This document shows, in pieces, positions 1 to 7,547 of a stretch of 18,300 nucleotides of DNA; position 1 is the stretch's first letter; the number at the start of each line of letters is the position of its first letter. Below the pieces are notes generated by a model. It searched no databases. It was not told the origin of the DNA and saw only the letters and a program-made list of their open reading frames with translations. The DNA comes from JBOFZL01 sp051655155 (lineage in GTDB: Bacteria > Bacillota > Clostridia > Peptostreptococcales > Filifactoraceae): positions 1 to 18,300 of the forward strand of contig JBOFZL010000032.1 of the NCBI GenBank assembly GCA_051655155.1. The letters are read 5' to 3'. The position numbers and the translations under genes were made by a program.

Positions 1-145
1 TCAAATGATGATATTGACATGCTTAAAAATATCTAATATATTCTAAATAGTTAGATACATCTCTTCGAGCTGCCTCGCATTTAAAATCTTATCATAGAAA
101 GCCTATTTACAGATTTTTTTTCGCACACTATATAAATCATTAAAT

Positions 146-173
146 AAAAAGATAGGATTAACCCTATCTTTTT
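146..173 (-). terminator. Intrinsic terminator of the PHP gene
   Basis: An 11-bp stem (AAAAAGATAGG / CCTATCTTTTT) with a 6-nt loop. On the minus strand it ends in a T run, and it overlaps the stop codon of the PHP gene. It should end leftward transcription of that gene. Seen directly; function inferred. Confidence 0.75.
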
Positions 174-1006
174 ATTACTTTTATCCCACTAATATTAAGC
201 TTATTTATATTAATATTTATCCCTCCAATATAATATTCCCTTCCATCTATATTATTAAATCCGCCATGATCATCACTTCCCCCAGTTATTAAAAGATTAT
301 TTTTCTCACAAAATTCTACTGCCATATTAGTTATATCTTCAGTATGAGTAGTATAATAACACTCAAAACCATCAATCCCTTGCTCTAAAAGCTTACCTAA
401 TGTAACCTCAAACCTTAAAGGTTCATTATCAACCATATCCCCTGGGTGTGCAAGAATAGCCTTTCCACCAGCCACATGAATTATCTTGGTAATCTCTGAT
501 AGGGTTTTCAACTTAGTTTTTCTTTGAATATTATACTTATTACAAAGCCATATATAGTCTTTCAAATCCTTTACTATACCCTTGCCTTTTAAGTAGTCTA
601 TGCCCTTCCAACCACCATTTCCCCTTATCCTTTCATAGTCCAGAAACTCCTTCATTGAAACTTCTTTATAATCCATCTCAATTAATGATATAAGCTTTTC
701 TGCTGACTCTTCCAGTACACATTGATTATACCTCATCAAAGATTTCATTCCAAAATCATCCTTATCAAAGTCATAGGCTAAAATATGAAACTCCACATCT
801 TCAAAGATGCTATTAATTTCCGTACCCAAAATCAAATCTATATTTTCTGACTTGCAAAGAGCACTTATCTCTTCATACCCTTCTATCATATTATGATCAC
901 ATACAGAAATTAACCCTACCCCCTTGGCCTTAGCCATCTTAATAATATCCCTTGGAGATCTTGTACTGTCAGAATACCAACTATGAATATGCAAATCTAC
1001 AAACAT
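164..1006 (-). CDS. PHP-domain metal-dependent phosphoesterase
   Basis: This 280-residue protein is a PHP (polymerase and histidinol phosphatase) family hydrolase, probably a cytoplasmic metal-dependent phosphoesterase like the RNase AM/YciV group. The metal-binding signature is complete: HIH at residues 6-8, D13, DH at 37-38, E63, H74, LAHPGD with H187, and SDDH at 244-247. A family-typical insertion of about 80 residues lies between the N-terminal and C-terminal motifs (about 80-165). The start is supported by AAGGAGG a few bases upstream. It lies 60 nt downstream of rex on the same strand, but a hairpin terminator separates them, so it is either expressed by read-through or from its own weak promoter. 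The exact substrate (oligoribonucleotide, 3',5'-bisphosphate or other) cannot be told from sequence. Family confident; substrate unknown. Confidence 0.85.
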   Translation of the reverse strand: MFVDLHIHSWYSDSTRSPRDIIKMAKAKGVGLISVCDHNMIEGYEEISALCKSENIDLILGTEINSIFEDVEFHILAYDFDKDDFGMKSLMRYNQCVLEESAEKLISLIEMDYKEVSMKEFLDYERIRGNGGWKGIDYLKGKGIVKDLKDYIWLCNKYNIQRKTKLKTLSEITKIIHVAGGKAILAHPGDMVDNEPLRFEVTLGKLLEQGIDGFECYYTTHTEDITNMAVEFCEKNNLLITGGSDDHGGFNNIDGREYYIGGINININKLNISGIKVIKR

Positions 1007-1023
1007 ATATCCTCCTTAATCTA

Positions 1024-1058
1024 AAAAAATGCCATAACATTATGTTAAGGCATTTTTT
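1024..1058 (-). terminator. Terminator between rex and the PHP gene
   Basis: Inverted repeat AAAAAATGCC-A-TAAC / GTTA-A-GGCATTTTTT with one internal A-A mismatch. It starts 7 bases beyond the rex stop codon in the direction of rex transcription and ends in a T run on the minus strand. It would uncouple rex from the downstream PHP gene. Confidence 0.8.
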
Positions 1059-1065
1059 AATAATT

Positions 1066-1695
1066 CTAATTTTTCTTATCAAGTAAATACGATAATACAA
1101 ACAAACTTTCACTTAAGTGTACATTTTCAACAACTATATCTTCAGAAACAACAATATCGATAGGTGCAAAATTCCATATACCCTTTATAGAAGTTTTGCC
1201 TAGCTTATCTGCAATATCTTGTGCATGTTCTTTTGGTGTGCAAATAATAGCTATAGTAATTTCATTTTCATTTACAAATGAAATCAACTCTTCAGTATCC
1301 CTAATCTCTAGATCCCTCATCTTCATGCCAATCAATCTAGGATTAACATCAAACAATGACTCTATCTGGAAGTTTTTGTCTTTTAACCACGGATAATTCG
1401 CTAAGGCCTGTCCCATATTCCCTGCCCCAATTACCACTGCTTTATAAGACTTATCTATACCTAAAATTTTATTAATTTCCTTATATAACTCTTCAACATT
1501 ATAACCATAACCCTGTTGGCCAAATCCTCCAAAATTATTTAAATCCTGCCTTATCTGAGAAGCTGTAAATCCTATAATCTCACTTAATTCTTTTGAAGAA
1601 ATTCTATACACTCCATTATCTAACAATTCTTTTAGGTATCTACTGTATTTAGGCAACCTTCTTATTACTGCCATAGACACTTTTTTCTCTCTCAT
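1066..1695 (-). CDS. rex: Redox-sensing transcriptional repressor Rex
   Basis: Rex is a homodimeric repressor that senses the NADH/NAD+ ratio and controls fermentation and electron-transfer genes in Gram-positive bacteria. The 209-residue length is typical. An N-terminal winged helix (about 1-80) contains the conserved stretch around SQIRQDLNNFGGFGQQGYGY (47-65), followed by a Rossmann NAD(H)-binding domain with GAGNMG at 90-95 and the acidic residue in FDVNPR (about 115-120) expected to contact the adenine ribose, then a C-terminal swapped helix. The start is supported by GAGGGGGT about 7 nt upstream. It is divergent from the ABC-F gene; in Bacillus subtilis rex and the ABC-F gene ydiF are also near neighbours. 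A TTTACA-N17-TAGAAT promoter lies upstream. I found no full TTGTTAA-N4-TTAACAA Rex operator in that promoter, so autoregulation is not supported here. Confidence 0.96.
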   Translation of the reverse strand: MREKKVSMAVIRRLPKYSRYLKELLDNGVYRISSKELSEIIGFTASQIRQDLNNFGGFGQQGYGYNVEELYKEINKILGIDKSYKAVVIGAGNMGQALANYPWLKDKNFQIESLFDVNPRLIGMKMRDLEIRDTEELISFVNENEITIAIICTPKEHAQDIADKLGKTSIKGIWNFAPIDIVVSEDIVVENVHLSESLFVLSYLLDKKN

Positions 1696-1734
1696 TTATT
1701 TACCCCCTCAAAGAGTCTTATCTTATAATGAATA

Positions 1735-1763
1735 ATTCTATACCAAAAAAGATTAACTGTAAA
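1735..1763 (-). promoter_or_regulatory. Putative sigma-A promoter of rex
   Basis: On the minus strand TTTACA (-35) and TAGAAT (-10) are separated by 17 bases, and the -10 ends 40 bases before the rex start codon. One mismatch to consensus in each box. Inferred from sequence only. Confidence 0.6.
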
Positions 1764-1873
1764 GTTTTTAATAACAAAAATTTATAATTTTTTAGTTTTT
1801 ACAATTATTTTTTCAAATTTAAAATATTTATGTTAAACTATTAAATAGCTTGTAAATAGGATAGGTGAACAAA

Positions 1874-3790
1874 ATGATAACAATATCAATAAATAATATA
1901 TATAAATCTTTTGGCGTTAAAGAAATTCTAAGAGGCATTTCATTCTCGCTAAACGAAAGCGAAAAGGTGGGTCTTGTAGGCCATAATGGTGCAGGAAAAA
2001 CCACATTATTTAAAATAATAGCAGGAGAGCTAGAAAAAGACAGTGGCGATATTTTCATCGGTAAAGACTTGCAAATAGCCTATCTGAAACAAAACGTCAA
2101 CATTGAATCATCTAACTCTCTTTTAGATGAAGTATTAACAGTTTTTGAAGATACCATAAAATTAGAAAAAGAATTAAGAGATTTGGAACATCAGATTTCT
2201 GCAGTAGCTTCCAATAATCCCGATAACTTAGAAAAACTTATGACTATTTATTCTTCCAAACAAGAAATTTTCAATAAAAATAATGGTTATTCATACAACT
2301 CTGAGGCAACAGGTATACTTCGAGGTTTAGGCTTTAAGGATGAAGAATTTAAAAAACCAATTTCCACCCTTTCAGGTGGTGAACAAACGAGATTATTGCT
2401 ATCTAAGATCTTACTAAAAAAGCCTGATGTATTATTACTAGATGAACCAACTAACCACCTAGATACAGGTGCTGTGCAGTGGTTAGAAAATTTTATTAAG
2501 CAATATAGAGGTAATGTGATTTTAATATCCCATGATAGATACTTTTTGGATAAGACGGTAGACTCAATCTTCCATATGGAACACGGAAACTTAAAGCAAT
2601 ATATTGGAAATTATAGTGAATATCTCCTAAAAAGAGAAGTTGATAGAGAAATAGAAGAAAAGGCATACAAAGATAACCAAGAAGAAATCAAACGTCAAAA
2701 AGAAATTATCGCTCAACTAAAAGCCTTTGGTAGAGAAAAACAGGTTAAACGTGCCAGAAGTAGAGAAAAGCTCTTAGACAAAATGGAAGTGGTAGATAAA
2801 CCTATTTCACAACATAAAAAAGCTCATATAAGTTTTGCTCCTAAAGTTATTTCCGGCTATGATGTTATGAACGTACAATCTCTATCTAAAGCCTACGGAA
2901 ATAGAATACTTTTTAATAATATAGATATAAATATACAACGTGGCGAAAAAGTAGCTCTTATTGGACCAAACGGCATAGGCAAAACTACCCTATTTAATAT
3001 TTTATTAGGTCAAGATAATGATTATATAGGAGGTATAAACTTTGGCATAAATGTATTTCCAGAATACTTTGATCAAACACGATCTGATCTTAATCCTAAT
3101 AAAACTATATTAGATGAGATTTGGGATGAATATCCAAATCTTAATGAAAGCCTTGTGCGCAGTATGTTAGCAGGATTTTTATTTCTGGGTGATGAGGTTT
3201 ACAAAAAAATTTCCAGCCTAAGTGGAGGTGAACAATCTCGAGTTTCATTATTGAAACTAATGCTCTCTAAATCAAATTTTTTATTCTTAGATGAGCCAAC
3301 AAACCATTTAGACATTGACTCTAAAGAGGTATTAGAAGATGCATTAATATCCTACGAAGGCACAATATTTGTAATATCTCATGACAGATATTTCTTAAAT
3401 AAGGTTATAGATCGTATTTTGGTACTTTCTCCTAGCGGAATAGAAAACTATCTTGGAAATTATGATTACTATATAGATAAACTCCGAGATCTTGAGGAAG
3501 CAAAAAAACTATCTAATGTCCCTGAAACTATAAATAAAACCCAGCAGATAAAAGACAGAAAGAAAGAAAAAGAAATAGAAAGAGAAGAGAAAAAACTCAA
3601 AAAATTAATTCAAGATATCGAAAGTAAGATTCATCAATTAGAAAATGATATAACTAAATTAGAAGAACAGTTCTGCCTTGAAGAAGTATACTCAAATCCT
3701 GAAAAAAGCATCACTTTACAAAATAATAAAACTGAAAAAGAAAAAGAGTTAAATGAAGCAATGCTCCTTTGGGAAGAACTATTGTCCTAG
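1874..3790 (+). CDS. ABC-F family ATPase, YdiF-like
   Basis: A soluble tandem ABC ATPase of the ABC-F family, whose members bind the ribosomal E site and act in translation or antibiotic resistance rather than transport. There is no membrane segment. Domain 1 has Walker A GHNGAGKTT (36-44), signature LSGGEQ (166-171) and Walker B LLLDEPTNHLD with D190/E191. A charged interdomain linker (about 245-315) is the P-site tRNA interaction motif region. Domain 2 has Walker A GPNGIGKTT (364-372), signature LSGGEQ (449-454) and Walker B around D473/E474. A highly charged coiled-coil tail occupies about 545-638. I chose ATG 1874 because AGGTGA ends five bases before it; an in-frame GTG at 1865 overlaps this ribosome site and is less likely. 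The length (638) and proximity to rex fit YdiF of Bacillus. Walker A of domain 1 carries H where P is usual. Specific resistance role unsupported. Confidence 0.93.
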   Translation: MITISINNIYKSFGVKEILRGISFSLNESEKVGLVGHNGAGKTTLFKIIAGELEKDSGDIFIGKDLQIAYLKQNVNIESSNSLLDEVLTVFEDTIKLEKELRDLEHQISAVASNNPDNLEKLMTIYSSKQEIFNKNNGYSYNSEATGILRGLGFKDEEFKKPISTLSGGEQTRLLLSKILLKKPDVLLLDEPTNHLDTGAVQWLENFIKQYRGNVILISHDRYFLDKTVDSIFHMEHGNLKQYIGNYSEYLLKREVDREIEEKAYKDNQEEIKRQKEIIAQLKAFGREKQVKRARSREKLLDKMEVVDKPISQHKKAHISFAPKVISGYDVMNVQSLSKAYGNRILFNNIDINIQRGEKVALIGPNGIGKTTLFNILLGQDNDYIGGINFGINVFPEYFDQTRSDLNPNKTILDEIWDEYPNLNESLVRSMLAGFLFLGDEVYKKISSLSGGEQSRVSLLKLMLSKSNFLFLDEPTNHLDIDSKEVLEDALISYEGTIFVISHDRYFLNKVIDRILVLSPSGIENYLGNYDYYIDKLRDLEEAKKLSNVPETINKTQQIKDRKKEKEIEREEKKLKKLIQDIESKIHQLENDITKLEEQFCLEEVYSNPEKSITLQNNKTEKEKELNEAMLLWEELLS

Positions 3791-3828
3791 AAATTTATAT
3801 TTTATTAACTCTTACTTATATGAATGTT

Positions 3829-3868
3829 AAGAGGCACTTTTCAAAATGTAATGTGCCTCTTTATTTTA
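3829..3868 (+). terminator. Terminator after the ABC-F gene
   Basis: A perfect 9-bp stem AAGAGGCAC / GTGCCTCTT with a 15-nt loop, followed by TTATTTTATT, lies 38 bases after the ABC-F stop. It lies between two converging genes; the T-rich tail is better for the plus strand. Confidence 0.8.
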
Positions 3869-3899
3869 TTCTAAAATAGCAATAGCATAATATTCTTAT

Positions 3900-4691
3900 C
3901 TAGCGATTATCCTTCACTGTAAATCCATAGAATCCAAAATCATTTTTATCTGTAATGCAAAGCTCTTCATTATCAATAAAGTATTGTATTCTTTTTGCAA
4001 CAAAAACATCACTTGTCATGACATCCTCTCTTCCCAAAACACTTCCTATAATATATCCAATTTTACAAGCATCTTTTGGAAACTCTTCTCTTATTATATT
4101 GTCATAGTAACTTATATCAACACTTTTAATTGAATCATTTTCAAAAACTCTCAGTTGTGAATTTTCACACTGTAAAATATTCCATCGTTCTGACAAATCC
4201 GCAATTTCTTTTTCTGTCAACTCATTTTCTTCTTTAAGAAGGTCAGCATAAAGCTTCGGGTCTACTTCACCCCAACTGCGGCATTTTATAATATGATTCT
4301 TATCTGTTTTTATTTCATCTGGTAATTTTACAATATAAAGTTTAATCTTTCTATCTTTCAATAAATCTGCTAAGAATAATAATCCACACTGTGCATCAGC
4401 CGTATCGTCCAACCAAATTCGTATTTTTTCTGTTTCTTGCTTTAGTCTTTCTAAATCATTAATACAACTTTCCCAAAATTCATCTACATATTCTGAATCA
4501 TAACATCTATCAATGGAGAATATTGAATGAATAAACTCTTTTCTTGGACAATCATTCAAATAAATCGAAGATTTAATATCACCTTCGGAAAGACCTAGCG
4601 AAATACAAACAACTTCCTCTTTCCTCTTTCCATAACTCTGTGCCATAATCATCGAACCTTTTACAGAACCACTAAAACAAACTTCAAACAT
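3900..4691 (-). CDS. DUF1835/DUF3658 domain protein of unknown function
   Basis: A 263-residue soluble protein without signal peptide or membrane segment. The N-terminal half (about 1-130, starting MFEVCFSGSVKGSM and including the WLDDTADAQCGLLFLADLL stretch) resembles DUF1835, and the C-terminal part (about 170-258, with the DVFVAKRIQYFIDNEEL segment) resembles DUF3658; the two domains usually occur together in Firmicutes proteins of unknown function. The C-terminal segment has the look of a small winged-helix fold but this is a guess. The start follows GGAGAGAG. It lies 65 bases downstream of the YgjP-like gene on the same strand and may be co-transcribed. Family assignment is from memory of the motif pattern, so moderate; no function is claimed. 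Confidence 0.7.
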   Translation of the reverse strand: MFEVCFSGSVKGSMIMAQSYGKRKEEVVCISLGLSEGDIKSSIYLNDCPRKEFIHSIFSIDRCYDSEYVDEFWESCINDLERLKQETEKIRIWLDDTADAQCGLLFLADLLKDRKIKLYIVKLPDEIKTDKNHIIKCRSWGEVDPKLYADLLKEENELTEKEIADLSERWNILQCENSQLRVFENDSIKSVDISYYDNIIREEFPKDACKIGYIIGSVLGREDVMTSDVFVAKRIQYFIDNEELCITDKNDFGFYGFTVKDNR

Positions 4692-4756
4692 TTAACTCTC
4701 TCCTTTCGAAACTTCTCTACTATTTAATTAACTATTCTAATCTGATTAGTATTCAT

Positions 4757-5434
4757 TTATATTAAAGTTTCTGACGCTATTTTCTCTTGATAAATCTTAA
4801 GTCTTTTGCGCCTTAACTTATAATCAGGTATGACCCTTTCTACCAATGCCCAAAACTCACTTTGATGATTCATATATACCAAATGTGCTAACTCATGAAC
4901 TATTACATAGTCAATTAATTCTTTATCTGCTCCAATAAGCCTTAAGCTTAAACTGATTATCTTTTTTGTATTGCAACTTCCCCACTGTTTTTTAGCCTTA
5001 TTTACTCTTAGACTATAACCACTTAGCCCCATTATACCCCCATAATAATCAAGGCGAATACTGAAATATTCTTTAGCAAAATCTTTTATTAATTTTCCAA
5101 AAATCTTTATAGATTTTTCAAAATCTGCATTATCTTGAACATATAAGGCCTCTTCACTAAGTCTCATTCCTTTTTCGCTCATTTTTAAAACGGGAATCGC
5201 CTCCCCTAATAAAAGAATTTCACCTCCATATTTCAGATTATATTTTGGCTCTTGGCTTAAAATCATCTGTCTTTGTATTCTATATCTTTCTATCCAATCT
5301 GCTTTTTTTAATATAAATTTTTCTATCATTTCTTTAGAAATATTTTGAGGAACCTTTACAATTACCCTAGCATCTTCAGTTATATATATACCCAAAGTTT
5401 TTCTTTTTTCCCTAACTAATTTGTATTCTATCAT
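4757..5434 (-). CDS. YgjP-like (DUF45) zinc metallopeptidase
   Basis: A 225-residue member of the YgjP/WLM-like metallopeptidase group (M48-like, formerly DUF45; often annotated SprT-like). The signature is intact: WGSC at 151-154, then HELAHLVYMNH at 180-190 giving the zinc ligands H180 and H184 with catalytic E181, and H190 followed by FW. No signal peptide, so probably cytoplasmic. The N-terminal part (about 1-75) has the beta-rich arrangement with VIVKVPQNISKEMIEKFI characteristic of the family. The ribosome site is GTGAGGT upstream of the ATG. These proteins often sit near restriction or stress genes, but here the only neighbour is the DUF1835/DUF3658 gene downstream. Substrate unknown; family confident. 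Confidence 0.88.
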   Translation of the reverse strand: MIEYKLVREKRKTLGIYITEDARVIVKVPQNISKEMIEKFILKKADWIERYRIQRQMILSQEPKYNLKYGGEILLLGEAIPVLKMSEKGMRLSEEALYVQDNADFEKSIKIFGKLIKDFAKEYFSIRLDYYGGIMGLSGYSLRVNKAKKQWGSCNTKKIISLSLRLIGADKELIDYVIVHELAHLVYMNHQSEFWALVERVIPDYKLRRKRLKIYQEKIASETLI

Positions 5435-5487
5435 AAAAACCTCACTTCTCTATATGTACTTGTGAATATATATTTTATCACATAATA

Positions 5488-5516
5488 TAAGCTAGAGAAA
5501 GTTATTCTCTAGCTTA
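5488..5516 (-). terminator. Stem-loop between the C39 peptidase and YgjP-like genes
   Basis: A perfect 12-bp inverted repeat, TAAGCTAGAGAA / TTCTCTAGCTTA, with a 5-nt loop, lies 56 bases beyond the C39 peptidase stop in its direction of transcription. Neither side has a long T run, so it is a weak terminator or an mRNA 3'-end stabiliser. Confidence 0.5.
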
Positions 5517-5571
5517 GTTAGTTCTTGTTACTCGTATTTATTTAGGATGTCTTTTAAATATATCTTTACTA

Positions 5572-6390
5572 TTATTTAGACTTTGGTGTTGCTACGCAAA
5601 AAAGCATATCCCTTTCGTCAACTCCATAATTCTTTGTAAAGAAATCATACATAGTCCAGTTGTAGTAAAATCTTTCAGCAGGATAAATGCCATACCCATC
5701 TTGATTATGGTCTGTGGTATCATAAGAATCCGCAACGATAATAACATCATCTTGGGTTGTTTTTGTTCCCAAAGTATCATATCCAATTATCACTTGATAA
5801 TGTCCACCCCAATCATTCCACGCTGCTATTATTGGTTTTCCTTCCTTCAAATATTTTTGAATTTGCTCTAAGGTCATAAACTCATAAATCTTTTCAGCTG
5901 GATAGTCATAGGTACTTTCCACATCAAACCCTACTTTTTTAAATATTGATACCACATCCTTTAGATATGTTGCCTCTTCAGCCATTTTATTTGATCTCAT
6001 TTGTGCAAGACTTTCCTCTGTATAATTTCCCAGTTTTCCATAATACTCCATAACCATAGTCATTGCACTTATTCCACAAGACCATTCACTAGTTTGTTGT
6101 TGAGTTTTAAATTTCGGCAAAATAGTTAAGGTATCTGTGCTTTTCATATTATAAAAATCAAGTTTTGCAAAATATGGTGAGTTCTGGTGATCTCCCTTTC
6201 TCTCCACACTATCAGATCCATTTTCTTTATTAATATTTACTTTATAAGGTATTTTCATTTCATTTGTGTAATTTCCATTAGCCAACACCTGTGTTTTGTT
6301 AGATATTGTTTCTGGCGTTTTAGCAAATCCAATTATTGTGCTTGCTGCAAGTAAAGCTGATAAAACAGAATATACAATTAGTTTTTTCAT
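5572..6390 (-). CDS. Secreted C39-like cysteine peptidase
   Basis: A 272-residue exported protein with a typical Sec signal peptide: MKK, then a hydrophobic stretch from about 4 to 22, and a likely cleavage after AKT or nearby. The mature domain is a papain-like C39-type (Peptidase_C39_2) peptidase: Q98 and the SEWSCGISAM block with nucleophile C105, the GGHYQVIIGYD block with H197, and VADSYD with D221 as the third member of the triad. Unlike bacteriocin-exporter C39 domains, it is not fused to an ABC transporter and no double-glycine peptide gene is adjacent, so a role in leader cleavage is not supported; an extracellular or cell-wall protease is more likely. The start follows AGGAGGAGAAC. 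The gene is alone on its transcript, and a short palindrome overlaps its promoter region. Confidence 0.82.
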   Translation of the reverse strand: MKKLIVYSVLSALLAASTIIGFAKTPETISNKTQVLANGNYTNEMKIPYKVNINKENGSDSVERKGDHQNSPYFAKLDFYNMKSTDTLTILPKFKTQQQTSEWSCGISAMTMVMEYYGKLGNYTEESLAQMRSNKMAEEATYLKDVVSIFKKVGFDVESTYDYPAEKIYEFMTLEQIQKYLKEGKPIIAAWNDWGGHYQVIIGYDTLGTKTTQDDVIIVADSYDTTDHNQDGYGIYPAERFYYNWTMYDFFTKNYGVDERDMLFCVATPKSK

Positions 6391-6423
6391 AAGATTTGTT
6401 CTCCTCCTAAAAATTAATTGTAC

Positions 6424-6436
6424 TTGGTTTGACCAA
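6424..6436. promoter_or_regulatory. Operator-like palindrome upstream of the C39 peptidase gene
   Basis: The perfect palindrome TTGGT-TTG-ACCAA lies 33-45 bases before the peptidase start codon. On the minus strand it is directly followed, after a two-base gap, by TACAAT (6417-6422), a plausible -10 box; no good -35 was found. It could bind a repressor or be chance. Confidence 0.3.
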
Positions 6437-6567
6437 CAATATGCTTCTTTTATTGTATTATTTATTATGTTTTCACTTTTATTTATTCAATTCTAAAAGC
6501 TAAAAAAGTCTATATAGTAAATAAATTACTTTTTAATACTCCCCTGTTGTTTCACAAGTACGATGGT

Positions 6568-6735
6568 TTAATCCCAGCGTATAGGTAAAATACTAAATAA
6601 TCTTCCTAACGCTAATTCGGCTCTGACTTCGGCTGTCCGTATGGCCATATCACTAGTTGAGAAGTCAATGTCAAGGCTTCGCCTCAAAGAATTAGTTTTT
6701 TGGTAACATCCAGAAATAAATACGCCAATATTATA
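6568..6735. other. GC-enriched structured island, candidate dispersed repeat or structured RNA
   Basis: Within the 549-base gap between the C39 peptidase and tetR, bases 6601-6690 are about 48 percent G+C by my count, far above the flanks. Four helices can be drawn: CTAATTC 6612-6618 with GAATTAG 6689-6695; TGACTTC 6624-6630 with GAAGTCA 6661-6667; GGCTGT 6631-6636 with ATGGCC 6641-6646 (two wobble pairs), stacked directly on the previous one; and AGGC 6674-6677 with GCCT 6681-6684. The minus strand also reads open from 6735 to a TAA at 6568-6570 (about 55 codons). Its ATG at 6648 would give a 26-residue peptide, MAIRTAEVRAELALGRLF and eight more residues, but no ribosome binding site precedes it. 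The frame reopens after the TAA. It may be a dispersed repeat, a decayed mobile-element end, or an RNA. The rest of the gap is AT-rich with no other signal. Confidence 0.5.
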
Positions 6736-6876
6736 TCAATAAGCTTATTTAAGGTCAACTAATATTTATCTTAATATTAGATTTCATTTCTCAAATATTA
6801 TTGATATCTAGCATTACAAAATTTTAATCACATATTAAAACTTATGACAATAATACTCTAAAAGAATTTATCTAGC

Positions 6877-6905
6877 TTGACAAATATAGTAATATCATAT
6901 ATTAT
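6877..6905 (+). promoter_or_regulatory. Sigma-A promoter of the tetR gene
   Basis: TTGACA at 6877-6882 and TATTAT at 6900-6905 with a 17-base spacer: a perfect -35 and a one-mismatch -10. Transcription would start near 6912, inside the adjacent palindrome. The TTG of this -35 box could be misread as an upstream start codon for the regulator. Confidence 0.8.
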
Positions 6906-6910
6906 CATCT

Positions 6911-6923
6911 TGAACATAGTTCA
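6911..6923. promoter_or_regulatory. Palindromic operator 1 (TGAAC-N3-GTTCA)
   Basis: The perfect inverted repeat TGAAC-ATA-GTTCA begins at the predicted transcription start of tetR. The same arms occur again at 7534-7546 in front of the next gene. Position and size fit a TetR-family autorepression site (inference). Confidence 0.7.
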
Positions 6924-6939
6924 TTTTATGGAGGAATAT

Positions 6940-7497
6940 ATGAATAAAAGTGCTATATCTAAAGATGATATCTTAAAAATTAGTAGAACTATGATTTTGA
7001 AAGGTGGTCTATACTCTTTTAGTATGAGAGCTATCGCCTCTGAATGTAACATTGCCGTTGGCTCTATTTACAATTACTTTCCTTCAAAGTCAGACCTACT
7101 TGGTGCAACTATCGAAAGTTTATGGGAAGATATCTTCTCTCCTTTTAATAATATTATAGAGTTTGATAGCTTTGTCCACTGCGTTTCAGTTTTGTTTGAA
7201 ACCATTCAAAGTAGTAATAATCAATACTCCGTGCTTTTCAGTGCGCATTCTCTATACTTCACCTCAGAAGATAGAGAAAAAGGCAGAGAAATGATGCATA
7301 AATATTTTTTTAAACTTGAAGAAAAACTTATAGGAGCTTTAGAAAAAGACACTAATATCAGAGAAAATATATTTCAAACCTGTCTTACTAAAAAAATCTT
7401 TATAAGTTATGTTTTTACGCTTATAATTTCAATGCAAATGAAAAATCAAGAAAACTACCAACCGTTAATTCAGTTGATTAAAACTTGTATATATTAA
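6940..7497 (+). CDS. TetR/AcrR-family transcriptional regulator
   Basis: A 185-residue one-component regulator. The N-terminal DNA-binding domain (about 7-55) contains the TetR helix-turn-helix, with SMRAIASECNIAVGSIYNYF at 28-47 followed by PSKSDLL, the hallmark of the family. The C-terminal ligand-binding part (60-185) is not similar to anything I recognise, so the inducer is unknown. I place the start at ATG 6940, which has GGAGG five bases upstream; the in-frame TTG at 6877 is the -35 box of the promoter and the ATG at 6928 lies before the ribosome site. Two copies of TGAAC-N3-GTTCA, one on its own start site and one upstream of the next gene, suggest that it represses itself and the three membrane-protein genes downstream. 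Confidence 0.9.
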   Translation: MNKSAISKDDILKISRTMILKGGLYSFSMRAIASECNIAVGSIYNYFPSKSDLLGATIESLWEDIFSPFNNIIEFDSFVHCVSVLFETIQSSNNQYSVLFSAHSLYFTSEDREKGREMMHKYFFKLEEKLIGALEKDTNIRENIFQTCLTKKIFISYVFTLIISMQMKNQENYQPLIQLIKTCIY

Positions 7498-7532
7498 ATT
7501 GTGGTTGATCATCAAAAAAATTTTAGCACCAA

Positions 7533-7547
7533 ATGAACAATGTTCAT
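7533..7547. promoter_or_regulatory. Palindromic operator 2 (ATGAAC-N3-GTTCAT)
   Basis: The perfect inverted repeat ATGAAC-AAT-GTTCAT lies 36 bases after the tetR stop and 23 bases before the TTG start of the next gene. It shares TGAAC-N3-GTTCA with operator 1. No convincing -35/-10 pair was found beside it, so it may act on an unrecognised promoter or as a roadblock within the operon. Confidence 0.65.

Noticed and set aside
1..36. A reading frame SNDDIDMLKNI ending in TAA on the plus strand at the window edge.
   Set aside because: Only eleven codons are visible and nothing marks them as the end of a real gene. Bases 1-145 hold no supported feature.
1196..1396. Open frame on the plus strand opposite rex.
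   Set aside because: It lies wholly inside rex, has no ribosome site, and its composition is the mirror of the rex codons.
1751..1790. A TTGTTA half-site in the rex promoter region as a Rex operator.
   Set aside because: The second half (TAACAA at the proper distance) is missing, so no Rex box can be claimed.
5572..6390. C39 peptidase as a bacteriocin leader peptidase of a lantibiotic or double-glycine system.
   Set aside because: It has its own signal peptide, is not fused to an ABC exporter, and no double-glycine precursor or exporter gene is near.
6568..6648. The 26-residue minus-strand peptide starting at 6648 as a gene.
   Set aside because: It has no ribosome site and lies inside a structured island, so it is better treated as a repeat or fragment than as an expressed gene.
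6877..6939. An upstream TTG or ATG start giving a 21-residue longer TetR protein.
   Set aside because: The TTG is the first half of a TTGACA -35 box, and the GGAGG ribosome site lies downstream of both early starts, five bases before ATG 6940.
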